A stretch of DNA of 64,000 nt from Roseovarius marisflavi (lineage in GTDB: Bacteria; Pseudomonadota; Alphaproteobacteria; Rhodobacterales; Rhodobacteraceae): the NCBI RefSeq assembly GCF_900142625.1, contig NZ_FRBN01000003.1, positions 186,001 to 250,000 of the forward strand, in the 5' to 3' direction. The position numbers and the translations under genes are program-made. Shown here in pieces: positions 35,287-43,775 of the stretch. The notes under the pieces are model-generated. The model did no database searches and was not told the origin of the DNA. It saw only the letters and a program-made list of their open reading frames with translations. Each line of letters begins with the position of its first letter. The first letter of the stretch is position 1.

Positions 35287-36326
35287 TGCGGGGTCTCCTG
35301 TGCGCCGGGCCATGTGTCGGACAGGCGATAGCCAAGCGGCCAGGGATCATCGGGATCAAGCATCAGGTTGTGCGTTCCGGTGATCCATGCCTGTCCCGAG
35401 ATTTCGGGCAGGATCGCGGCGGCGTCGCCAATGGTTTGCGTCTCGACGATCAGCCCGTCAAAGCGGGAGCCGATCAGCGAGGTCGCGCTATAGCGATCAC
35501 CGACGTCCATCGCCCCGCGCGCATGCAGCAGGGCCATGCGCGCCGACACGGCTGTGCCGGTGGGCGAGCGGTCGATCTTGCCGGGGCGGATCGCCACCGC
35601 GTGGCGTGCCACAAGACCGGTCTCTGTGTGTTCGGGCGCGGTGGCAAAGAGGCAGAACGAGATATGGCGCCAATCGGGATTTGTCGGGTGGTGAAAAGCA
35701 AGCTGCTCGGTCGCGGCGGCGCTTACGCGGGTGCCAAGTTCGGCCAGATGACGCGCCGCGCCGGGGATAAGGTCAAGCCCGAGGGCCGGGGCATCGACCA
35801 CCACAAAGCTGTCGCCGCCAAAGGCGGTATCCACCGTGATCGCGCCAAGGCCCGGCACGTCAAGCGTCGCGTCAAGGCGCGCGGCGAAGGAGGGCAGGTT
35901 TTGCAGGTGAATGCGGCTGACCCTGCCACCCGAGCATTCGGCACGCACCGCCACAAGGCCGCCGGGTGCCTCAAGCACAAGGTGCGTTTCCGGCTCTGAC
36001 ATCGCAAGGATGCCGGTTTCCAGAAGAACGGTCGCCACGCAGATGGTGTTGGAGCCCGACATTGGCGGGGTGTCGGCCGGTTCCATGATGATGAACCCCA
36101 TATCGGCGCGCGCATCCACGGGCGGCACCAGAAGGTTCACATGGCGAAACACCCCGCCGCGCGGCTCGTTCAGGACGAACTGGCGCAGGCCATCATCACG
36201 CGCGATGAAGCGCGACTTTTCCCACATCGTGTCACCGGGGGGCGGGGCCACGCCGCCGGTGATCACATCGCCCACTTCGCCGCCTGCATGGGCCGATACG
36301 ATCTGGATGTTGCGGCTTGATCGCAT
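35283..36326 (-). CDS. Proline racemase superfamily protein with Ser/Thr in place of catalytic Cys pair
   Basis: A 347-residue member of the proline racemase/hydroxyproline epimerase/3-hydroxyproline dehydratase group. The first catalytic position, normally Cys in MxCGH, reads [11 protein letters not shown] (Ser90); the second, normally Cys in DRSPCG, is Thr256 in [10 protein letters not shown] Cys-to-Thr change at the second site occurs in trans-3-hydroxy-L-proline dehydratases, which keep the first Cys, so the Ser/Thr pair suggests a dehydratase or another reaction rather than racemisation. It belongs to the ten-gene minus-strand run. Confidence 0.85.
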   Translation of the reverse strand: MRSSRNIQIVSAHAGGEVGDVITGGVAPPPGDTMWEKSRFIARDDGLRQFVLNEPRGGVFRHVNLLVPPVDARADMGFIIMEPADTPPMSGSNTICVATVLLETGILAMSEPETHLVLEAPGGLVAVRAECSGGRVSRIHLQNLPSFAARLDATLDVPGLGAITVDTAFGGDSFVVVDAPALGLDLIPGAARHLAELGTRVSAAATEQLAFHHPTNPDWRHISFCLFATAPEHTETGLVARHAVAIRPGKIDRSPTGTAVSARMALLHARGAMDVGDRYSATSLIGSRFDGLIVETQTIGDAAAILPEISGQAWITGTHNLMLDPDDPWPLGYRLSDTWPGAQETPQ

Positions 36327-36329
36327 GGC

Positions 36330-37424
36330 TCAGAACCCTCCCTGGTTGAGAGCCACCACATAGCCCACACCCGCCGCAATAACAGCCCCGATCAGCACCG
36401 CAAAGGCGATCTTCCAGGCCGAGTAGGGGCGTTCGCCCTGGACCCGGCCGGTGCGGCCGTTGACCACGAAGCGATAGGTCTTGCCGCGGTATTTATAGGC
36501 CGCAAGCCAGACCGGCAGCAGGATATGCTTGAAGGTGACATTGCTCACCTGGGTCTGGATATCGTGGATACGCTGACGATCACCACCGATGTCAAAGCGC
36601 ACATCGCGCGCGATCACCCGGTCCATTTGGCTGCGCGCCTCGCCAAAGCCGGTCTCAAGCGCGACGGTATAGCCTTCGGCGCGAAACCCGGCGAGATATT
36701 CGGGGCGATAAGGCTCAAGCGCGGCCAGATCCCATGGCTCAAGCGCGTCGGTAAAGCGTTTGGGCAAAGAGGTTGAGGCCAGCACAAGCACGTCGTCAAA
36801 GAACCGCGCGACCCGCCCAGAGACCGGGCGCCAGCGGACCTTGGCCACCTTCACGTTACGGGTCTTGCCATCACGCACGACACTTTGATTGACGTAATAG
36901 ACCGTGCCATGTTCGCCGCGATAGGCGGATTTCGTGTCGGCATCAAAGGTCCAGTAGGGCACATAGATGCCCTCCATCGCGCGGCCCTTGCGGGCATAGT
37001 CGCGCAGGCCGTTGGGGGCAAACCACAGCTGGCCAAGCCAGTCGGTCATCGCCTTGCGCGCGGTGCCCTCGTCAAGAGCGAACGGCAAAAGGGCGCGCGG
37101 CTTGATATGGCGATGGGTGCCGGTGCCGGTGACCACGGGCGAGGCACAGAACGGGCATTCACGGGCATGGGTGGCCTCGTCAAGCTCGACCTGTGCGCCA
37201 CAGCTTGTGCAGGTGGTGACGCGGGTCTCCTCGATCTCCTGCTCGGGCAGTTGGGCGTTGATCGCGGCCTTGAAATCAAGTTCGCGAATGCCGCCCTGCC
37301 ACGGGCCGCCGGTGTCTATGGCACAGGTGTCGCCGCAATGATCACAGACCAATTGCCCATGATCGGGATCGAAGCGGTAATCGGCGCCACAGCTTTGACA
37401 GGGAAAGCGATGCTCCGCAGTCAT
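36330..37424 (-). CDS. Zinc-ribbon membrane protein of TelA/SPFH-type stress clusters
   Basis: From ATG 37424 the product has 364 residues; an alternative GTG at 37436 overlaps the RidA stop. Two zinc ribbons are visible near the N-terminus: CQSCGADY with CDHCGDTC, and CTSCG with CPFCASPV. A long middle domain contains a conserved YVPYWTFDADTKSAY stretch. The last 30 residues form one membrane helix (AFAVLIGAVIAAGVGYVVAL). Such proteins occur beside the SPFH and TelA genes found here, and are thought to act at membranes under stress. The exact role is unknown. Confidence 0.82.
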   Translation of the reverse strand: MTAEHRFPCQSCGADYRFDPDHGQLVCDHCGDTCAIDTGGPWQGGIRELDFKAAINAQLPEQEIEETRVTTCTSCGAQVELDEATHARECPFCASPVVTGTGTHRHIKPRALLPFALDEGTARKAMTDWLGQLWFAPNGLRDYARKGRAMEGIYVPYWTFDADTKSAYRGEHGTVYYVNQSVVRDGKTRNVKVAKVRWRPVSGRVARFFDDVLVLASTSLPKRFTDALEPWDLAALEPYRPEYLAGFRAEGYTVALETGFGEARSQMDRVIARDVRFDIGGDRQRIHDIQTQVSNVTFKHILLPVWLAAYKYRGKTYRFVVNGRTGRVQGERPYSAWKIAFAVLIGAVIAAGVGYVVALNQGGF

Positions 37425-37432
37425 TGCCGTGC

Positions 37433-37837
37433 TCACCCGTTCCAGTTAGCGATGATCGCGTCGGCTTCCAACTCGATCAGCCATTCAGGGTTCACGAAAC
37501 GATCAACCGCCATGATAGTGTCGACCGGCCGGACATCCGCGAAGTATTCCTTGCGAACATCGATGGCTGCTTTCCAGTTATCGATGTCGGTCAGGATGAC
37601 GCGTGTGCGCACCACGTCATGCAGGCCCGATCCGGCCTGCTCCAACGCGGCCTTTATGATCTCTATGCATTGGCGGGTCTGCATCGCGACGTCTCCGATT
37701 CCGACGGTCTTTCCGTCCGCGCCCACCGGTGCCGTGCCGCCGACCGAGATGAACGGGCCGACGCGCACGGCGCGGCTGAACCCGACGATGCGTTCCATCG
37801 GGTTGTCGTTGGAAATAAGTTCGCGGTCAAAGGTCAT
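37433..37837 (-). CDS. RidA/YjgF/Rid family protein
   Basis: From ATG 37837 (MTFDRELISNDNPMERIVGF) the protein has 134 residues, slightly longer than classical RidA. It shows VRVGPFISVGGTAPVG, then DVVRTRVILTDIDNW, and near the C-terminus the VNPEWLIELEADAI segment in which the archetypal catalytic arginine of RidA is not evident. It probably belongs to another Rid subfamily. It lies between the zinc-ribbon and SPFH genes, in the same operon as an NADH:flavin oxidoreductase and a nitroreductase. Confidence 0.82.
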   Translation of the reverse strand: MTFDRELISNDNPMERIVGFSRAVRVGPFISVGGTAPVGADGKTVGIGDVAMQTRQCIEIIKAALEQAGSGLHDVVRTRVILTDIDNWKAAIDVRKEYFADVRPVDTIMAVDRFVNPEWLIELEADAIIANWNG

Positions 37838-37916
37838 GGCGGGTCTCCGGGTGCAGGGGTGGCTGGGGGCTGTCATCGGTCTTGGATCGCGGCGACCGCG
37901 TTCCGCCGCATCAGTT

Positions 37917-39041
37917 TCAGGCCCCCGGCGGGGGCGGTGGCAGAACGGTGAAGAGCTGCGCAAGCTCGGCCACATCTTCGGCCAGCATCCAGCCATCCTG
38001 ACCGGGGGTCCAGACATGGGTTTGCCGGGTCAGCTTGCCTTCGCGCGCCATCCGCCCCATCGAGGCCTTGGAAAACGGGCCGCTGGTCTCGCCGCCCTCT
38101 GCGATATGCCAGACATGCTCGACCGGCGGCGGTGGCGGCGGGGTTTGCGAGGTTGGCTGAGAGGTCGGACGAGCGCCCCAGGGGCCATCCTTGTCGGCCA
38201 TCTGCTGGGCCATGGCCATGCCCATCCCCATGCCAAGACCCGCGCCCATGCCTCCCCCCCCGGCCGGGTTATGGGCGGCTGCGGTCATCGCTTCGGCGGT
38301 GGAATATTGGGTAAAGCGGTTCAGATCGCCCGCCACCCCCATCGAGGTGCGCTTGTCCAGCGCGTCTTCCACGGCGGGCGGAAGCGAGATGTTCTCGATA
38401 TAGAACTCTGGGATGCTGAGACCGTAATCGGCCACCACGGCGGAAATCTCGGTTGCCACAAGCTTGCCGAGGTCGCGGGTATTGGCGGCCATGTCAAGCA
38501 CCGGAATACCCGCCCCGGCGATGATGCGCGAAAACGCCTGTACGATGATGTTGCGGATCTGATCGCTGATCTCGTCCATGGTGAACTCGCCGTCGGTGCC
38601 GACGATCTCGGTCAGGAACTTCGCCGCATCGCTGACCCGCACGGTATAGGTGCCAAAGGCCCGGATGCGGGTCGGGCCGAATTCCGGATCGCGCAGCATG
38701 ATCGGGTTCTTGGTGCCCCATTTGAGGTTGTTGAACCGCGTCGTGTTGACGTAATAGATCTCGGATTTGAACGGCGAGCGAAAGCCGTGATCCCAATGGT
38801 TGAGCGTGGTCAGGATCGGCATGTTGTTGGTCTCAAGCATGTAAAGACCGGGGGTGAAGACATCCGCCAACTGCCCCTCATGGACGAACACCGCCGCCTG
38901 ACCCTCGCGCACGGTAAGCTTGGCGCCGTACTTGATCTCATGCCCCTCGCGCTCGAACCGCCAGACCATCGTGTCACGGGTATCGTCGGTCCAGTGGATG
39001 ACGTCGATGAACTGGCCTGAGAGGAAATCGAAAATAGACAT
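37917..39041 (-). CDS. SPFH-domain protein with C-terminal GYF_2 domain
   Basis: A 374-residue protein. Residues about 20-240 resemble the SPFH/virion-core type (MSIFDFLSGQFIDVIHWTDD, AAVFVHEGQLADVF, KNPIMLRDPEFGPTRIRAFG). A low-complexity Gly/Met linker (GGGGMGAGLGMGMGMAMA) and a Pro-rich stretch lead to a GYF_2-type tail (VWHIAEGGETSGPFSKASMG, ending WMLAEDVAEL). Such genes pair with zinc-ribbon, TelA and XpaC genes in membrane-stress clusters, as here. No membrane helix is visible, so attachment may be peripheral. Confidence 0.87.
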   Translation of the reverse strand: MSIFDFLSGQFIDVIHWTDDTRDTMVWRFEREGHEIKYGAKLTVREGQAAVFVHEGQLADVFTPGLYMLETNNMPILTTLNHWDHGFRSPFKSEIYYVNTTRFNNLKWGTKNPIMLRDPEFGPTRIRAFGTYTVRVSDAAKFLTEIVGTDGEFTMDEISDQIRNIIVQAFSRIIAGAGIPVLDMAANTRDLGKLVATEISAVVADYGLSIPEFYIENISLPPAVEDALDKRTSMGVAGDLNRFTQYSTAEAMTAAAHNPAGGGGMGAGLGMGMGMAMAQQMADKDGPWGARPTSQPTSQTPPPPPPVEHVWHIAEGGETSGPFSKASMGRMAREGKLTRQTHVWTPGQDGWMLAEDVAELAQLFTVLPPPPPGA

Positions 39042-39046
39042 GTCGG

Positions 39047-40357
39047 TTACTCCTTGATTGGATCGCGGACCAGCGCCCGGGCTGCGCGTTTTTCGGTTTT
39101 GTCATAGGCCAGCAATGCCCGCAGCGCGGACAGGGACAGGTTCGGATCGCGCCCGTCGGCCAGAGCATAGATCTGTTCGAACTGCCATCCAACCGTTGCC
39201 CACCCGTTCAGATCGCGCAGCGCCGAGATCGGCGAGGCGGGCCCAAAGAGGCCGGGGCCAAGGGGCTGCGGGGCGTCGAGGCTGTCAAGCCGGTCGCGGG
39301 TGCCATCCAGAAGCGCGCGCGCGGCATTGGGATCAAGGATCAGGGGGCGCGCCAGCCCGATCACATCGATCCCGTCGCGGCGCAATGCGCTGGCCATTGC
39401 CTCGGCGCTGCGAAAACCGCCGGTGACCATGATCGGCAGGTCGGCAGAGGCGGCGCGCAGTTTGGGCACGAAATTCAGGAAATACGCCTCGCGCGCCATG
39501 GTGCTGGCGCGTCTGGTGCTTGCCAGAGGGTCCTTGCGCTCAAAATCGAACATCCGGGGCTGTTCATAATTGCCGCCCGACACCTCGAGCAAATCACAGC
39601 CCGCCGCGGCCAGCCAGGCGGCGACGCGCGCACTGTCTTCTTCGGAAAAGCCGCCCGTTTGAAAGTCGGCTGAGTTGAGCTTGACCGACAGGATGAACGG
39701 GGCCGGGCAGGTGGCGCGCACCTGTTTGACGACATCAAGCAGAAATCGCGCCCGACCGGGCAGATCGCCGCCCCAGCCATCGCGGCGCCGGTTCGAGAGC
39801 GGCGACAAAAACTGGCTGATCAGATAGCCATGCGCGGCGTGGATCTGAACCCCGTCAAAGCCGGTGTCGCGGGCGACTTGGGCAGCGTTCACAAAGCCTG
39901 CGATGGCGGCGTCTATCTGCGCCTCGCTCATCGGAATGGGGATGCCAAAGCGCCCCTTGATCGCAAGCGGCACGTTTGAGGGGGCCATGGGCGTGGGGTT
40001 GATCATCTTCTGGGTCTGCCGCCCGGCGTGGCTAAGTTGCATGATGACCTTGCTGCCATGCGCCTTGGCGGCACTGGCCATCCGGGCCAGCGCGTCGGTG
40101 GCCGCCCTGCCTTGCTGACCTTCTATGGCGATGTTGCCCGCGCGCTCCAGATGCCAGCGATCAATCTGGACGTTGCCGGTTATCAACAGCCCCGCACCGC
40201 CCGCCCCCCAGCGGCGATAGAGCGTTTCAAAACGGGCGTTTGCGGTGTTGGTGCCATCCGCCAGCCCCTCGGTCATGGCCGCTTTGGCCAGCCGGTTCGG
40301 CAGGATCGCGCCGCAGGGCAGGCTCAGGGGCCGCGACAGGGTTTCGGCGTGGGTCAC
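39047..40357 (-). CDS. NADH:flavin oxidoreductase (old yellow enzyme family)
   Basis: A 436-residue flavoprotein of the OYE fold. PCGAILPNRLAKAAMTEG opens the barrel, IHAAHGYLISQFLSPLSNRR holds the conserved HAAHGYL active-site strand, and a later RPLILDPN matches the FMN-phosphate end. It lacks the C-terminal flavin and NAD domains of the larger DCR/TMADH types. Members reduce activated alkenes and related compounds. It sits inside the stress operon (5 bases from SPFH), an unusual place for it. Confidence 0.88.
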   Translation of the reverse strand: MTHAETLSRPLSLPCGAILPNRLAKAAMTEGLADGTNTANARFETLYRRWGAGGAGLLITGNVQIDRWHLERAGNIAIEGQQGRAATDALARMASAAKAHGSKVIMQLSHAGRQTQKMINPTPMAPSNVPLAIKGRFGIPIPMSEAQIDAAIAGFVNAAQVARDTGFDGVQIHAAHGYLISQFLSPLSNRRRDGWGGDLPGRARFLLDVVKQVRATCPAPFILSVKLNSADFQTGGFSEEDSARVAAWLAAAGCDLLEVSGGNYEQPRMFDFERKDPLASTRRASTMAREAYFLNFVPKLRAASADLPIMVTGGFRSAEAMASALRRDGIDVIGLARPLILDPNAARALLDGTRDRLDSLDAPQPLGPGLFGPASPISALRDLNGWATVGWQFEQIYALADGRDPNLSLSALRALLAYDKTEKRAARALVRDPIKE

Positions 40358-40391
40358 GAGGCCGGCTATCCTTTCGTTGGCGGTGCGATGG

Positions 40392-41354
40392 TCACACCGG
40401 GCCGCCCCTGCGCTCGGCGAGCAGGCGGTGGATGATCGGGCGCGCCTGATCGGCGGTCATGCCCGGCTTGAGGTCGGGGGAATAGAGCAGGCGCAACAAC
40501 TCTTCGTCATGGGTTGTCAAAAGCGCAAACTCATCGTCGTCGTTAAAGATCGAGGGGCGCGCCTGCGGGCTGTCGTCGGCAAGACCAAGGCCCTGCGCCA
40601 ACTCTTCATGCACACAGGATTGCCGCATAAGATCGGGATGCTCGGCGCGGATAAAGGCGATGGCGCGGCGATAGGTGAAATCCTCGCCCTCGCCGGAAAA
40701 CGCCACCACCAGACAGTGGATGGTACGCGGCATGTCGCGGAAGATCGCAATCGTCGACGGGCCTGCATTGGGCACGATCTGGCGAATGCGCGCAAGCGCC
40801 TCGCCGCGGTCATCCTCGCCCATGATCAGCACATGAAAATTGGGCTTGCTGCTGTTCGCGCTGATCGGGTGGCGGGTGACGCGGGCCAGCCGCGCGGCAT
40901 AGTCTGCGACCATGGCGGTGTCGCGGGTGCGTTGCCCGTCGGGCACCGAGCGACCGAATTCGACTGACATTCGCACCGGGCCCTCCCATTTGCGCAGCCC
41001 ACCGGCCCGGCCCGACGAGGGGCGAAAGCCGGCGCCTTGCGCGTATTCGTCGTAAAACGCTATACGCTCGAAATTGCGCGCCAGATCGGTATCGGTATAG
41101 GGCGTATCCGGCCCGCCGCCATCGCGGCGCAACAATCCGCGGTTTAGCAGGTCCGTCTCAAGCCGCTCGTAATATCGTGCCAATGCCAGGCTATTTGCAG
41201 ACGGCACCAACGAGTCAGGCGGCACCACAAGGCCCGCCGGGCGCCCGGTCGGGCGTGCGGTTGGTGTCGGCGGCGGCGCATCACATCCCGCCAATACCAA
41301 AAGCCCCAGCCCGACAAGCCCCGATCGTGTGACCTCGCGCCACCCCACCTTCAC
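40392..41354 (-). CDS. DUF2927 lipoprotein
   Basis: A 320-residue protein with an N-terminal lipoprotein signal (GLVGLGLLVLAGC, lipidation at Cys24), a Pro/Thr linker and the DUF2927 region. EFGRSVPDGQRTRDT, later SCVHEELAQGLGLADDSP (metallopeptidase-like HEE) and DDDEFALLTTHDEELLRLLY, suggest a zinc-dependent peptidase. It starts 3 bases after telA and is in the minus-strand operon. Its function is not established. Confidence 0.82.
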   Translation of the reverse strand: MKVGWREVTRSGLVGLGLLVLAGCDAPPPTPTARPTGRPAGLVVPPDSLVPSANSLALARYYERLETDLLNRGLLRRDGGGPDTPYTDTDLARNFERIAFYDEYAQGAGFRPSSGRAGGLRKWEGPVRMSVEFGRSVPDGQRTRDTAMVADYAARLARVTRHPISANSSKPNFHVLIMGEDDRGEALARIRQIVPNAGPSTIAIFRDMPRTIHCLVVAFSGEGEDFTYRRAIAFIRAEHPDLMRQSCVHEELAQGLGLADDSPQARPSIFNDDDEFALLTTHDEELLRLLYSPDLKPGMTADQARPIIHRLLAERRGGPV

Positions 41355-41357
41355 GAC

Positions 41358-42557
41358 TCAGCCTTTGGGCACGGAGGTGCCGGAAGTGTCGCCCACACCA
41401 TCCTTGCGCGCCTTGGCCGAGGCCAGCGTATCACGCAGGTCGGCCTCCATCTTCTTGAGGTCCTCTTCGGCGGCGGCGCGTTTGGCCTTGCCTTCGTCTG
41501 CGATCTGGAGGCTTTCCTGAATGGTCCCGATCAGATCGGCATTGGCCTGTTTGACCGCCTCGATATCGAACACGCCACGCTCCATCTCTTCGCGGATCAT
41601 CTTGTTGCTCGAGCGCAGGTTCTTGGCGTTCGCGGTCAGCAATTCGTTGGTCAGGTCATTGGCGGCGCGCACCGAAGCGGCAGCCTCGGCCGAGCGCTGG
41701 ATCGTGACCGCCTGCGCAAGCTGGGTTTCCCAAAGCGGCACGGTGTTCACAAGCGTCGAGTTGATCTTGGTGACCAGGCTCTTGTCGTTTTCCTGCACCA
41801 GGCGGATCGAGGGCAGCGATTGCATCGTCACCTGACGGGTCAGCTTGAGATCATGCACCCGGCGTTCAAGATCGTCGCGCGCGGCGCGCATGTCGCGCAA
41901 TTCCTGGGCTTTCATCACCTGATCGTTCTCAGGCGCGGCCTTGACGGCGGCCTCTGCTGCGGGGATGTCCTTGGTGTCAATCTCTTTCAGCTTGGCCTCG
42001 CCGGCGGCGATATAGAGCGCAAGCTCGTCATAAAAGGCGAGGGTCTTTTCATAGAGCATATCAAGCGATTTGATATCCTTGAGCAGGGTGTGCTCGTGGC
42101 TCAGAAGGTTATCGGTGATCCTGTCGATCTGACCCTGCACCTGTTCAAACCGCGCGGTGAACTTGGCAAAAGGCGCGGCCCGCCCCAACAGCTTTTCCCA
42201 CCAGCTGCGCTCGCGGCGCACATCAAGTTCGCTCACGGCAAAGCCGCGGATCGTGGTGACGATCCCACGCAGGCTGTCGCCTGCCGGGCCGACATCCTTG
42301 TTGCGCACGCCCTGAAGCATCGCCTGGCTGATTTCCTGCAACTCCGCCTGCGCGGCGGAGCCGAACGAGACGATCGAGTTGGTGTCGCCCATGTCGATCT
42401 CGGCCATGCGGCTGGTGATCTCGGCGCTGACCGGGGCATCGGCCTTGTCCAGCGGCACAATCGCGTCGGCCTCTGTGGGTTCGGGAAGGACGGCGCGGCT
42501 TACGGCCTCAACATCGGCAAGGGCGGCCTCGGCTTTTTGACGGATGGTGTCTGACAT
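41358..42557 (-). CDS. TelA-family toxic anion resistance protein
   Basis: A 399-residue, largely helical, soluble protein of the TelA/YaaN family (MSDTIRQKAEAALADVEAV start; later RRVHDLKLTRQVTMQSLPSI and LVNTVPLWETQLAQAVTIQR, typical of TelA). There is heavy coiled-coil character in the middle and C-terminal third. TelA proteins are linked to tellurite, cell-wall and phage stress, but the biochemical role is unclear. It is 12 bases downstream of XpaC. Confidence 0.9.
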   Translation of the reverse strand: MSDTIRQKAEAALADVEAVSRAVLPEPTEADAIVPLDKADAPVSAEITSRMAEIDMGDTNSIVSFGSAAQAELQEISQAMLQGVRNKDVGPAGDSLRGIVTTIRGFAVSELDVRRERSWWEKLLGRAAPFAKFTARFEQVQGQIDRITDNLLSHEHTLLKDIKSLDMLYEKTLAFYDELALYIAAGEAKLKEIDTKDIPAAEAAVKAAPENDQVMKAQELRDMRAARDDLERRVHDLKLTRQVTMQSLPSIRLVQENDKSLVTKINSTLVNTVPLWETQLAQAVTIQRSAEAAASVRAANDLTNELLTANAKNLRSSNKMIREEMERGVFDIEAVKQANADLIGTIQESLQIADEGKAKRAAAEEDLKKMEADLRDTLASAKARKDGVGDTSGTSVPKG

Positions 42558-42569
42558 GGTTGGTCCCTT

Positions 42570-43481
42570 TTACACTAAATCTCTGGTTTCAAGCTGAACG
42601 CCTTCGCGCGCAAGGCGGTCACGCAACACGCTGATCTCGATGTCAAGATCGGTGGTGTTGTCGACCATCAGCGCGCGGGTCTTGGCGGTGAAGTTTTCCT
42701 CGAGATCGCTGAGCAGGCTGAGATAGCTGTCGCGCGCGGCCGGGTTCGGCGCGCGGGCGTGCAGATCGGCGAATTTCACCGAGGCATCGCGCGCGCCCAT
42801 CAAATAGACGCTCAGATATTTGCGCGCTGCCGTCAAATCGCGCGGGTCATCCTCGACGGTGCGCAGCATGTCACGTACGCTGGCCTGAAACCGTTCAAGC
42901 CGGGCCTCGGCCTGACGATCGCCCGCGCGCGCAATCGCCGTGCTCATCGCGCCAAGATAGGTTTCGGCCTTGTCGACGACGCGCGCCACGCGGTCGCTCT
43001 GAAAGGTATTGATGCCCTCAACGCCCTTATCCTTGAGCGGATCAAGCCCGAAGGCAATGCTATGAAGTACCGTGCCCAGGACCCCGTAAATCAGCGGCTC
43101 GATCAGCCCGCCGTTGCTGGCAAATCCGGCAAGCGCAAGGCCAAGCCCGGTGACAAGCGAGGCGGCAATCTTGCGCGGAAAGGCCGGGCGGCGGGCGATC
43201 TTGCGCGCCTCGTAGGCCTCTTGCGCCAGAATCCCGTGCCGGGTCAGCCAGGCCGCCAGCAAAAGCGCGCCAAGCGCCGTCAGGTTGAAGGCAAGATCAA
43301 TCGGCCCCGAGCCAAAGGCCCGCGCCGCCAGCGGCAAGGGCGCAAAGAACAACAGATTGACCCGCCCACCGGCGCGGGTGCGCCGCGCGCCGCGAAAGCT
43401 GCCCTGGGGGGCGACGTTAGTCGATGTTTGCGTGGGGTCATCGCCCGAGGGGCTGTATTTGCCGCCAAAACGCTGCGCCAT
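42570..43481 (-). CDS. XpaC-like (5-bromo-4-chloroindolyl phosphate hydrolysis) family protein
   Basis: A 303-residue protein. Two hydrophobic stretches (about residues 40-80 and 100-140) are followed by a helical cytoplasmic tail (YLGAMSTAIARAGDRQAEAR, TAKTRALMVDNTTDLDIEIS). The family name is historical and says little about function; these proteins go with TelA. The ATG at 43481 overlaps the stop of a small upstream open frame in TGATG. The GTG at 43484 is possible but less good. Confidence 0.85.
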   Translation of the reverse strand: MAQRFGGKYSPSGDDPTQTSTNVAPQGSFRGARRTRAGGRVNLLFFAPLPLAARAFGSGPIDLAFNLTALGALLLAAWLTRHGILAQEAYEARKIARRPAFPRKIAASLVTGLGLALAGFASNGGLIEPLIYGVLGTVLHSIAFGLDPLKDKGVEGINTFQSDRVARVVDKAETYLGAMSTAIARAGDRQAEARLERFQASVRDMLRTVEDDPRDLTAARKYLSVYLMGARDASVKFADLHARAPNPAARDSYLSLLSDLEENFTAKTRALMVDNTTDLDIEISVLRDRLAREGVQLETRDLV

Positions 43482-43564
43482 CACACGCCCCCTGTGGCGG
43501 AGATGAACATAATCAGCGCAACAAGCAGGAAAAACGCCAGCTTCTGCAGTCCCGTATCGCTCAT
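43481..43564 (-). CDS. 27-residue membrane peptide at the head of the TelA operon
   Basis: ATG at 43564 opens a frame MSDTGLQKLAFFLLVALIMF ending ISATGGV; the TGA shares its A with the xpaC ATG, a classic coupled junction. The product has a short soluble head then one membrane helix of about 17 residues. GGGG lies upstream of its ATG. It is below normal gene-finder cut-offs. It may be a small regulatory or assembly peptide, or merely a leader for coupled translation. No homolog can be named from memory with certainty. Confidence 0.6.
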   Translation of the reverse strand: MSDTGLQKLAFFLLVALIMFISATGGV

Positions 43565-43689
43565 GCTACCCCCACGGCCCATTCTACTTGGCATTGAACT
43601 TAGGCCATGGCGTGCGGGCTTGCTAGGGGGAAGATAGTCCCGTTCGGCGCATTTCGTGATCCGCGCGACCCGTTGTGATTACGGAATTT

Positions 43690-43712
43690 GAGTATTTTGG
43701 GAAAGATGAAAG
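43690..43712 (+). repeat. Recurring downstream motif, copy 2 (arm of large inverted repeat)
   Basis: GAGTATTTTGG then GAAAGATGAAAG. Together with the opposite copy at 43725-43747 it makes a symmetrical stem: 9-base TTGAGTATT/AATACTCAA (43688-43696 with 43741-43749) and 8-base GATGAAAG/CTTTCATC (43705-43712 with 43725-43732) with equal 8-base gaps. The remaining bases of 43565-43775 show no other gene. Confidence 0.7.
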
Positions 43713-43724
43713 TCTGAGCCGGGG

Positions 43725-43747
43725 CTTTCATCGTTCTTCGAATACTC
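43725..43747 (-). repeat. Recurring downstream motif, copy 3 (downstream of terC remnant)
   Basis: On the minus strand GAGTATTCGAA then GAACGATGAAAG, 28 bases after the terC-remnant stop at 43776. It is one arm of the inverted repeat described for copy 2, which could act as a terminator in both directions. Confidence 0.7.
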
Positions 43748-43775
43748 AATTGCACCGGCTCAGGTCGGGTTTGAG

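Noticed and set aside
36885..39020. 711-codon open frame on the + strand
   Set aside because: It is antisense to well-supported zinc-ribbon, RidA and SPFH genes; the translation is rich in His, Arg and Gly and has no domain pattern, as expected for the opposite strand of high-GC genes.
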